A stretch of 57,695 nt of DNA from Streptacidiphilus anmyonensis (GTDB lineage Bacteria; Actinomycetota; Actinomycetes; Streptomycetales; Streptomycetaceae), in contig NZ_BBPQ01000007.1 of assembly GCF_000787855.1 (NCBI RefSeq), positions 151,891 to 209,585 of the forward strand. The letters run 5' to 3'. This document shows positions 48,460 through 55,174 of the stretch, piece by piece. Position 1 is the stretch's first letter. Each line of letters begins with the position of its first letter. Under the pieces are notes generated by a model, which saw only the letters and a program-made list of their open reading frames with translations, searched no databases and had not been told where the DNA came from. The translations under genes were made by a program, and so were the position numbers.

Positions 48460-51147
48460 TCAGGACGCGCTGACCGCCGCGCGGCCCGCCTCCAGGCGGG
48501 CGACCGGCACACGGAGCGGCGAGCACGAGACGTAGTCGAGCCCGGCGCGGTGGAAGAACCGGATCGACGCCGGGTCGCCGCCGTGTTCGCCGCACACACC
48601 CGTACCGAGGTGGGGTCTGGTGGCGCGGCCTTCGCGGACGCCGAGCTCCACCAGGCGTCCGACGCCCTCGGTGTCCAGCGTCTCGAACGGGGAGACACGC
48701 AGGATGCCGCGTTCCAGGTAGGCGGTGAGGAAGGCCGCCTCAGCGTCGTCGCGGGACAGGCCCCAGGTGGTCTGGGTCAGGTCGTTGGTGCCGAAGGAGA
48801 AGAACTCGGCTTCGGCCGCGATGGTTCCGGCGGTCAGGGCGGCTCGCGGCAGTTCGATCATCGTGCCGAGTGGCAGGTCCACCGGGACGCCGGTCTCGGT
48901 GGACACCTCGGCCAGGACCCGGTCCACCTCCTTGCGGACCTGGCGCAGCTCCTCGACCGTGTCGACCAGAGGAACCATCAGCTCCGCGTGCGGGTCGCCG
49001 CCGACCAGCCGCCGGGCGGCGACCGCCTCGGCCAGCGCCCGCACCTGCATGGCGACCAGGCCGGGGACGAGCAGCCCGAGCCGAACGCCGCGCAGGCCCA
49101 GCATCGGGTTCTCCTCATGCATGCGCTCCACCGCCGCCAGCAGCCTTTCGCGGTCGGGGGAGACCGGCCGGCCGGCCGCGCGGTCGGCGGCGACGGAGAC
49201 GGCCAGCGCGGTGCGGTCCGGCAAGAACTCGTGCAGCGGCGGGTCCAGCAGACGCACCGTCACCGGAAGGCCGTCCATCGCAGCCAGGATCGCCTCGAAG
49301 TCGCCGCGCTGCAGCGGGAGGAGGCGCGCGAGGGCCGCGTCGCGTCCACTGGCGGTGTCGGCCAGGACCATGTCCTCGACCAGTTGCCGGCGCTCCCCGA
49401 GGAACATGTGCTCGGTGCGGCACAGCCCGATGCCGCGTGCACCCAGCGTGAGGGCCTTGGCGGCGTCCTCGGGGGTGTCGGCGTTCGCGCGGACCTGCAT
49501 CCGGGACGAGCGGTCGGCGTGCTGCAGCATCATGCCGACCGCGCCGACCAGGTCGACGGTGTCGCTGTCCTCGACCTCCGGCAGTCCGCCGAGCAGATGA
49601 GCGCTGACCGGTGAGTCCGTCAGCGGCAGCGCGCCGAGGTGGACGGTGCCGAGCGTGCCGTCGACGGAGATCACGTCCCCGGCGGACACCACGGTGCCGT
49701 CCGCCGTCGTGAAGCGCTCGTGGCCGGGCTCCACGCGCAGCGACTCCGCGCCGCAGACGCAGACCTTGCCCAGGCCGCGCGCCACCACGGCGGCGTGGCT
49801 GGTCCGTCCGCCGCGGCTGGTGAGCACGGCCTCGGCCGCCAGCATGCCCGGCAGGTCGTCCGGCGAGGTCTCGGGCCGCACCAGCACGACGCGCTGACCC
49901 GCGGCGGACCGCCGCACAGCCTCGGCGGAGCTGAACGCCGCCGCGCCCACGGCCGCGCCCGGGGACGCGGCCAGGCCGGTGGCCAGCGGAGCGTGGTCCG
50001 CGGCTGCGGTGAACCGGGGGACCATCAGGCGGGTCAACTGCTCGCCGTTCACCCGCAGCAGCGCCTCGTCGAGGCTGATCGTCCGCTCGACGACCAGTTG
50101 CGCCGCGATCCGGAAGGCGGCCTCGGCGGTGCGTTTGCCGATCCGGGTCTGCAGGATCCACAACCGGCCGCGCTCGATGGTGAACTCCACATCGCACAGG
50201 TCACGATAGTGCTCTTCCAGGACGTGCAGGTGCCCGAGCAGCTCGCGGTGACAGCTGGGATCCAGCTCCGCGAGTCGCTGCAGCGGCACGGTGTTGCGGA
50301 TGCCGGCCACCACGTCCTCGCCCTGCGCCTCGGCCAGGTAGTCGCCGTAGACGCCGGGGCGGCCGGTGGCCGGGTCACGGGTGAAGGCGACACCGGTGCC
50401 GGAGTCGGGCCCCAGATTGCCGAAGACCATGGCCTGCACGTTCACGGCGGTCCCGAGGTCCTCCGGGATGCCCTCGCGGCGCCGGTAGACACGGGCGCGC
50501 TCGCCCTGCCAGGAACGGAAGACCGCGCGCACGGCCAGGCGCAGTTGCTCGCGCGGGTCCTGCGGGAAGTCGCGGCCGACCTCGTCGCACAGGATGCGGC
50601 GGAAGATCCCGGTGAGCTCGCGCAGGTCCTCCGTGGTGAGCTCGATGTCGCTCGCGGCGCCGCGCCGCTTGCGCTGAGCGGTGATGGCGTCGTCGAAGAG
50701 CCGGTCCGGGACGCCGAGGACGGTCGCTCCGAACATCTGCACGAGGCGGCGGTAGCAGTCCCAGGCGGCGCGCTCCTGGCCCAGGGATTTGGCGAAGCCG
50801 GTCACCGTGACGTCGTTGAGGCCCAGATCGAGGATCGTGTCCATCATCCCCGGCATGGAGAAGCGGGCGCCGGAACGGACCGACAGCAACAACGGCTCGT
50901 CGGGATCCCCGAAATCGCGCCCCATCGTTGCTTCAAGGGTGGCGAGGCGGTCGTCGATCTCCCAGTCCAGGCCCTCGGGGACGTGCCCTTGCGCGAGGAA
51001 GAACCGGCAGGCCTCGGTGGTGACCGTGAAGCCGGGCGGGACCGGCAGACCCAAGCGCGTCATCTCCGCCAGCCCGGCGCCCTTGCCGCCCAGCAGATCC
51101 GCCTCCTCCGCCCTCCCGTCCGCGAAGTCGTAGACGTAGCGCTTCAT
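48460..51147 (-). CDS. ppdK: Pyruvate phosphate dikinase
   Basis: The 895-residue protein is full length. It has the ATP-grasp domain with LGGKGAGLAEMTRLGLPVPP and RSGARFSMPGMMDTILDLGL, and the central swivelling domain with the phospho-His loop GGRTSHAAVVARGLGKVCVC. The C-terminal PEP/pyruvate barrel has RTEHMFLGERR, FFSFGTNDLTQTTWG and GVCGEHGGDPASI (catalytic Cys). It interconverts pyruvate, ATP and phosphate with PEP, AMP and pyrophosphate. GGGAGG is 7 nt before the ATG. A perfect self-complementary OsdR-like box lies 62 bp upstream. Confidence 0.97.
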   Translation of the reverse strand: MKRYVYDFADGRAEEADLLGGKGAGLAEMTRLGLPVPPGFTVTTEACRFFLAQGHVPEGLDWEIDDRLATLEATMGRDFGDPDEPLLLSVRSGARFSMPGMMDTILDLGLNDVTVTGFAKSLGQERAAWDCYRRLVQMFGATVLGVPDRLFDDAITAQRKRRGAASDIELTTEDLRELTGIFRRILCDEVGRDFPQDPREQLRLAVRAVFRSWQGERARVYRRREGIPEDLGTAVNVQAMVFGNLGPDSGTGVAFTRDPATGRPGVYGDYLAEAQGEDVVAGIRNTVPLQRLAELDPSCHRELLGHLHVLEEHYRDLCDVEFTIERGRLWILQTRIGKRTAEAAFRIAAQLVVERTISLDEALLRVNGEQLTRLMVPRFTAAADHAPLATGLAASPGAAVGAAAFSSAEAVRRSAAGQRVVLVRPETSPDDLPGMLAAEAVLTSRGGRTSHAAVVARGLGKVCVCGAESLRVEPGHERFTTADGTVVSAGDVISVDGTLGTVHLGALPLTDSPVSAHLLGGLPEVEDSDTVDLVGAVGMMLQHADRSSRMQVRANADTPEDAAKALTLGARGIGLCRTEHMFLGERRQLVEDMVLADTASGRDAALARLLPLQRGDFEAILAAMDGLPVTVRLLDPPLHEFLPDRTALAVSVAADRAAGRPVSPDRERLLAAVERMHEENPMLGLRGVRLGLLVPGLVAMQVRALAEAVAARRLVGGDPHAELMVPLVDTVEELRQVRKEVDRVLAEVSTETGVPVDLPLGTMIELPRAALTAGTIAAEAEFFSFGTNDLTQTTWGLSRDDAEAAFLTAYLERGILRVSPFETLDTEGVGRLVELGVREGRATRPHLGTGVCGEHGGDPASIRFFHRAGLDYVSCSPLRVPVARLEAGRAAVSAS

Positions 51148-51418
51148 GGTCGCCTCCCTCCGTCCGTTCTCCTTCCTCGAACTCTCCGCTCCCGGCCGTC
51201 CCGGGCGAAGGGCCGATCGGCCCCGGCGGCAGGGCCGGTTCGGCTCAGGACCCGGTGCGTCCGCCGGAGAACCCTGGAGGGACAAGGCGGCTTCGTCGAC
51301 GGGGCCTTCGCCCTCGACTCCGCGCCCTGACCGCCCGCAGCGCCGCACCCGTTCGGGCCCGTGCACCGATCCGCACCTGTCCTGCTCCGCCCCGTTCTGC
51401 CAGAAGGGAACCACAGCC
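51148..51418. promoter_or_regulatory. Divergent ppdK/doxX region with OsdR-like boxes
   Basis: The 271-bp region contains GGGCCG-AT-CGGCCC at 51210-51223, a fully self-complementary 14-mer, 62 bp before ppdK and about 195 bp before the DoxX gene. It also holds GGGCCG-GTT-CGGCTC at 51232-51246 (3-nt spacer, one arm mismatch). A right-hand half-site (GTTCGGGCCC) lies at 51351-51360 closer to the DoxX gene. Confidence 0.75.
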
Positions 51419-52027
51419 ATGTCCATGCACTCCCACGCGACCCGCGGCTTCCGCCTGCCGGCCCTCGCCCGCAGGCAGCACACCCAGGAGACGAGCGCTG
51501 TCACCACCCTGTCCGCCGCGGACTGCGCTCTCGCGGCGCTCCGTGTGCTCGTCGGGTTCGTCTTCCTGTGGGCGTTCCTGGACAAGGCCTTCGGCCTGGG
51601 CTACGCCACCCCCTCCGCGAAGGCGTGGATCCACGGCGGCTCGCCGACCAAGGGCTTCCTCGGCAGCGTCGCCGTCGGCCCACTCCAGTCCACCTTCCAC
51701 AGCTGGGCCGGCCAGGGCTGGGCCGACTGGCTGTTCATGCTCGGCCTGCTCGGCATCGGACTCGCCGTCATGAGCGGTGTCGCGCTGCGCGTCTCCGCCC
51801 TCGCGGGCACGGTTCTCCTCGGCCTCATGTGGCTGGCGGAGTTCCCGCCCGCGCAGCACCTCGCCACCGGCGCGCCGAGCATGTCCTCCAACCCCTTCGT
51901 CGACTACCACGTCGCCTACGCCGCCGCCCTCGTCGCGGTCGCCGCCACCACCACCGGCTCGAAGCTGGGCCTCGGCCGCCTGTGGGCCCGCCTGCCCGTC
52001 GTCCGCGACCACGCCTGGCTGCGCTGA
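51419..52027 (+). CDS. DoxX-family membrane protein
   Basis: The 202-residue protein has a 30-residue cytoplasmic head and four hydrophobic segments (about 38-60, 98-120, 122-142, 160-180). The DoxX-like text AALRVLVGFVFLWAFLDKAF is at helix 1 and WADWLFMLGLLGIGLAVMSG in the middle. A long loop between helices 1 and 2 (GYATPSAKAWIHGGSPTKGF) is shared with actinobacterial DoxX-like thiosulfate:quinone-oxidoreductase relatives. It may work in electron transfer or redox protection. AGAAGGGAA precedes the ATG. Confidence 0.82.
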   Translation: MSMHSHATRGFRLPALARRQHTQETSAVTTLSAADCALAALRVLVGFVFLWAFLDKAFGLGYATPSAKAWIHGGSPTKGFLGSVAVGPLQSTFHSWAGQGWADWLFMLGLLGIGLAVMSGVALRVSALAGTVLLGLMWLAEFPPAQHLATGAPSMSSNPFVDYHVAYAAALVAVAATTTGSKLGLGRLWARLPVVRDHAWLR

Positions 52028-52073
52028 CGTCCCGCCACACCGCGACCGCACCAGCCTCGAAGGGTGACCGGAC

Positions 52074-52247
52074 ATGAAGGCACTGCCCTGCGACGGGCCA
52101 GACCGACATGTCCGGCACGAGGCCCCGGGGCGGGGCGGGGCGATCAGCGAAGCCGAGCTCGCCGTTGTCAGAGAGCGAGCCGGCAGCGGGCAAGGGCCGC
52201 CGTTGGGGACGTCCCTTACGGGAGTCCGATGGCGCTCTCGGTGTTGA
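52074..52247 (+). pseudogene. Possible N-terminal remnant of a zinc-dependent alcohol dehydrogenase
   Basis: A 57-codon frame starts MKALPCDGPDRHVRHEAPGR and continues ISEAELAVVRERAG. Zn-ADHs commonly begin MKALxYxGPGxxxWExxPxP...AVVRV, so the match is suggestive but short. The frame then becomes random and overlaps the end of the convergent gene at 52216. No strong ribosome site. The gap it occupies would otherwise be empty. Confidence 0.3.
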
Positions 52248-52470
52248 TCTCGAAGTAGTCGTTGTCGGCGATCCCGACGGTGGCCGGGTCGATCAGGTTG
52301 CGGACCTCGTCGACCGATGTGGCCTCCCACAGGCAATGGGCGTGGCTCCCGTCCACGGCCGGGAGCACCTGGTGGCACGCCAGGCCCGTCGGGAGGTTCC
52401 CAAGAAGCTCCTGGGCGCCCGCGAAGAACTTCTGCGGGTCGGTGATGGTGTGAGTGACTCCGATCAGCAT
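52216..52470 (-). CDS. Small hypothetical protein, possible dimeric ferredoxin-like fold (84 aa)
   Basis: The protein begins MLIGVTHTITDPQKFFAGAQ and continues GLACHQVLPAVDGSHAHCLW then EATSVDEVRNLIDPAT. The beta-alpha-beta arrangement with His/Cys residues resembles small ABM-like or DUF stress proteins. GGAAGG lies upstream of the ATG at 52470; an in-frame GTG at 52479 is an alternative. No precise family was recognised. It follows the small gene at 52534 on the same strand by 63 bp and may be in one unit with it. Confidence 0.65.
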   Translation of the reverse strand: MLIGVTHTITDPQKFFAGAQELLGNLPTGLACHQVLPAVDGSHAHCLWEATSVDEVRNLIDPATVGIADNDYFEINTESAIGLP

Positions 52471-52533
52471 GCTGTTCACCTTCCACTTTTCGACGTTCCG
52501 GATTCCGCCGCTGCCTACGGCCTGTGCGTCCCC

Positions 52534-52839
52534 TCAGACCCGCAGGGAGCGTCCGACATGACGGAACCCGTTGATCCTTCGCTCGGCCATCCACTCCTCC
52601 AGGGCGGCGCGGTCCTCCAGGGCCTCCCGGTGTGCTGCGTCTTTCGCCGTGGTGACGCGGTGGCCGGCCCACCGCAGGGCCTGCGCGGCGGTGGACGGCT
52701 CCATGGCCGCGCGCTCCCGCCAGAGCGTCTGTCGCTGCCGCAGGTATTCGGCTGCGGTCGTCGATGCGTCGGGGCCGCCGGCTTCGATCAGTGCCGCAGC
52801 GAAGTATCTGGTCATCACACGGTCGATGTCGGTGTCCAT
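52534..52839 (-). CDS. Small helical hypothetical protein (101 aa)
   Basis: The protein begins MDTDIDRVMTRYFAAALIEA and is helical and Arg/Ala-rich, with KDAAHREALEDRAALEEWMA near the end; it ends RINGFRHVGRSLRV. No membrane segment, Cys pair or known domain. GGAAGGCGG precedes the ATG. An operator-like site 58 bp upstream suggests it belongs to the island's regulon. Confidence 0.6.
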   Translation of the reverse strand: MDTDIDRVMTRYFAAALIEAGGPDASTTAAEYLRQRQTLWRERAAMEPSTAAQALRWAGHRVTTAKDAAHREALEDRAALEEWMAERRINGFRHVGRSLRV

Positions 52840-52897
52840 GTCGCACCGCCTTCCGGGACCTCACCTCACGGTCCATCGCTCGCCGGCGACGGCGATA

Positions 52898-52911
52898 GGG
52901 CCGAAGGTCCC
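52898..52911. promoter_or_regulatory. Degenerate OsdR/DevR-like box
   Basis: GGGCCG-AA-GGTCCC, preceded by GATA. It is almost identical to the regulator-gene site at 39227 (also preceded by GATA) except for loss of one C in the right arm. It lies 58 bp before the start of the small gene at 52839. It is the rightmost box found. Confidence 0.5.
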
Positions 52912-53223
52912 TCGTGGATGCCGTTGGACCGGGCCGAGAGGCGGCGAACACACGGCAGGCGGCCCGGCTCCTCGACCCGCGTTCCCACCGGCCGGCGTGC
53001 CCTGCGCTGCTCCCCGTCACGAGGGTCCTGAGCGAGGCCGTGCAGGTCTTCCGGGGTGGACGGTGCGATCGCCCCGACCACTCGGGCCCCGTCGGCGCCA
53101 CGGGCACTCGGTTTCAGCCGGGGGAGACCGCGATCCCGAGGGAGTCGGCACCCATCGGCTTCGGGGCGCCCTTCTCGTAGAAGACGTCGTGTTCGGGCGT
53201 CAGGGAGAGGTAGCGTCGCGATC
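52912..53223. other. Intergenic region of 312 bp, no gene seen
   Basis: This lies between the small helical gene (-) and the MarR-like gene (+). Both strands give only short, compositionally poor frames. GGGAGAGG before 53224 is a reasonable ribosome site for the MarR-like gene. I see no palindrome typical of MarR autoregulation. Confidence 0.5.
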
Positions 53224-53727
53224 ATGAAGTCGCTGAATGGCACGACCACCGACCAGGCGCCGGCAGATCCGGCCGCCACGGACGACATGCTCGCCACCCA
53301 GCCGGTCGGCTACTGGAGCGGCCGGGCGCTCGCGGCCGTGACCGGGCATCTGCGGGACGCCATGGCCAGGGTAGACGTCACACAGCCCCAGTACTGGGTG
53401 CTCAATCGCGTGAACGGCGGGACCGCGGCACCCAGCCGCGAGGAGGTGATCGCCCAGCTGGCGCCTCTTGCCGACGGGCAGAACGAGATCAGTCGGGTCG
53501 TCGATCAACTGCTCCACCGCGAATGGCTCTGGATGGATGCCGGGCAGCGCCTTCGCCTCACCGGTGCCGGGGAAACTGCCCGAGCGCGGTTGCGTGAGCT
53601 GGTGACCGAGGTGCGAGCCCTGGTCCACCAGGGCATCAGCGACCAGGAGTACGCGGCCGCGCTCAAGGTGCTGCGCAAGATGGTCGCCAACGTCGAGGGC
53701 GGCGGGAACTCCGGTATGCCGCTCTGA
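53224..53727 (+). CDS. MarR-like winged-helix regulator
   Basis: The 167-residue protein shows a MarR layout: N-terminal dimer helix QPVGYWSGRALAAVTGHLRD (about 27-46), LTQPQ-type segment VDVTQPQYWVLNRV, recognition region REEVIAQLAPLADGQNEISR, wing DQLLHREWLWMDAGQRLRLT and C-terminal helices LRELVTEVRALVHQGISDQE. MarR proteins usually respond to small phenolics or oxidation and control a neighbouring transporter or oxidoreductase. The neighbours here are remnants of a cydA and an MMPL gene. Target unknown. Confidence 0.78.
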   Translation: MKSLNGTTTDQAPADPAATDDMLATQPVGYWSGRALAAVTGHLRDAMARVDVTQPQYWVLNRVNGGTAAPSREEVIAQLAPLADGQNEISRVVDQLLHREWLWMDAGQRLRLTGAGETARARLRELVTEVRALVHQGISDQEYAAALKVLRKMVANVEGGGNSGMPL

Positions 53728-53869
53728 CTTGGCGATCGTGCACCAATCCAGGCGGACCTTCAACCGGCAGGAACGGCAGTAGAGACGTCTGCGAGGATCC
53801 GGGTAGCGTCCTGGCTTTGATGACTGGTACGCGGATCTCCTGCGGGCTGCTCCGCTCTGAACGACCGGC

Positions 53870-54028
53870 AACCCGCTGTACCAGCAGATCTTCCGTTTCT
53901 GGCGGAAGATCTTCGCGGTGGGCTTCGGCCTCGGCGTGGTCGCCGGGACCGTGATGACCTTGCTCGGGGACACCTCCGCGACCGGCGCTGACTTTTTGCC
54001 GGCCGCGGAGCGTGCGACACGCCCCTGA
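53870..54028 (+). pseudogene. Fragment of cytochrome bd oxidase subunit I (cydA)
   Basis: One frame reads NPLYQQIFRFWRKIFAVGFG followed by LGVVAGTVMTLLGD, then runs to TGA 54026-54028. CydA proteins have the text Y..LxRFWxKIFxxxFAxGVxTGxxxEFxFG in helices 1-2, so about 35 residues align. No start or ribosome site precedes it and the following text is random, so this is a short relic of a high-affinity terminal oxidase gene. A 9-bp inverted repeat (53887-53895 with 53903-53911) lies inside it. Confidence 0.55.
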
Positions 54029-54055
54029 GCAGGGAAGAACCGGCAGGGTTGTGGT

Positions 54056-54301
54056 ATGCCCGACTTCTCCGTAGGCGACCGGACGATCATCGCGCTGGCC
54101 GCACTCGCGGTCACGGGCATCCCGTTCCTGACGATCATGGGCCTCTCCGCCGCTGCGACCGTGCTGCTGGCCGTGCTTGTCGCGATCAGCCTCGTCCCCG
54201 CCGTGCTGGCCCTGTTCGGCAACCGGCTGCGCCCCCGCCCGCGCAGCACGACCAGCGCGCCCACGGTTCCCCTCGACGCGGGCTTCTACTTCAACCACTG
54301 A
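54056..54301 (+). pseudogene. Fragment of an MMPL-family transporter gene
   Basis: The 81-residue frame reads VGDRTIIALAALAVTGIPFL followed by TIMGLSAAATVLLAVLVAIS and LVPAVLALFGNRLRPR. MMPL/RND proteins have the text TVxIALxGLxVxGIPFLxxMGLAAAxTVxxAVLVALTLLPALLGxxG just before the soluble domain, so this is one pair of transmembrane helices from a protein of about 700 residues. An ATG at 54056 exists, but the piece is probably a relic; expression as a small two-helix membrane protein cannot be excluded. Confidence 0.6.
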
Positions 54302-54552
54302 AAGGGCGTCAGGCGGGACTTGGCGGTGAACCTGCCGCAGCCTGCGGGGATCCAGCTGACGGGCGCGGCGAGGGTCACGCCGGCGGTGACCGGGCGGATG
54401 GGCAGGTGCGGTGGGCGTGCACGCCGAGACTTGGCGCCACCGCGCCGACCCCGAGGACCGGACAGGCCTGGAACGCGCAAGTGCTGGCCGGAGAACGGGT
54501 GTTGGCGGCGTAGCGTGCTCGGCCGTCACTGGTGATCGCTACGCTACCCACC

Positions 54553-55065
54553 ATGGCGATACTTGGCGGACTCAGGAAGAGCGACCCCCTCAACCCGCAC
54601 CAGCAGCTCTACTTCGACCTGCTGATCGCCGTGGACGCGGACACCCCGGAGGCTGTCGAGGGGTTCTTGGACCGCACCGATCCGGAGCAGCAATCCCGGC
54701 TGCTCACCGACATGATGGGTACCCTCGCCGGGCTGATGCAGGCCCAGGCGGAGGACTCCGGCGACTCATCGCAGCAGATCGCGGCGAGGTGGCGCACCCG
54801 CTTCATCGACGCCATCCTGCCCCAGATGGGCGAATCCGCCGCAGAGTGGGAGCTGTGCGCGGGGGCCGTGATCGACTCCATCCCCGCCTTTCTGGCGCGG
54901 GAGGAGGAGATCCCGGCCCCCCTGGCGGACGCGTTCACCAAGGTCGAAGACGTCACTGAACTGCTCCTCGCGGCTGCGCACCTTGTCGCCGGTATGGTGC
55001 AGGTGAACGGCTTCAGTGAGCGCAAACGCCACCAGTTCTTCCGGCAGTTCGCCCGGAAGGTCTGA
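54553..55065 (+). CDS. Hypothetical helical protein (170 aa)
   Basis: The protein begins MAILGGLRKSDPLNPHQQLY and is almost wholly alpha-helical and acidic (for example EAVEGFLDRTDPEQQSRLLT, EEEIPAPLADAFTKVEDVTE). It ends with a basic helix ERKRHQFFRQFARKV. No membrane segment, signal or recognised domain. Composition and codon use are normal, so it looks real. The ribosome site is weak; a GTG at 54532 is an alternative start. The 251 bp before it hold no gene that I can support. A strong terminator follows. Confidence 0.65.
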   Translation: MAILGGLRKSDPLNPHQQLYFDLLIAVDADTPEAVEGFLDRTDPEQQSRLLTDMMGTLAGLMQAQAEDSGDSSQQIAARWRTRFIDAILPQMGESAAEWELCAGAVIDSIPAFLAREEEIPAPLADAFTKVEDVTELLLAAAHLVAGMVQVNGFSERKRHQFFRQFARKV

Positions 55066-55120
55066 CCGGCGCCGCCTGGCCCTCACAAGCTCGGTGACTC
55101 AGACGCTTTCGCCGATACGT

Positions 55121-55163
55121 GGACGTGCCAGGCCCCGGCTCCGGCCACAGGCCTGGCACGTCC
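55121..55163. terminator. Bidirectional terminator between convergent genes
   Basis: GGACGTGCCAGGCC (55121-55134) is the exact reverse complement of GGCCTGGCACGTCC (55150-55163), a 14-bp stem with a 15-nt loop. It is placed between the hypothetical gene (+) and the MOSC fusion (-). Confidence 0.88.
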
Positions 55164-55174
55164 CCGCGCTGGTT

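Noticed and set aside
52912-53223. Minus-strand frame with GARVVGAIAPSTPEDLHGLA as a possible gene
   Set aside because: No ribosome site, no domain and overlapping random composition.
53887-53911. 9-bp inverted repeat GATCTTCCG/CGGAAGATC as a regulatory hairpin
   Set aside because: It falls inside the cydA-like fragment and results from the codons for IFRFWRKIF; no gene end is near.
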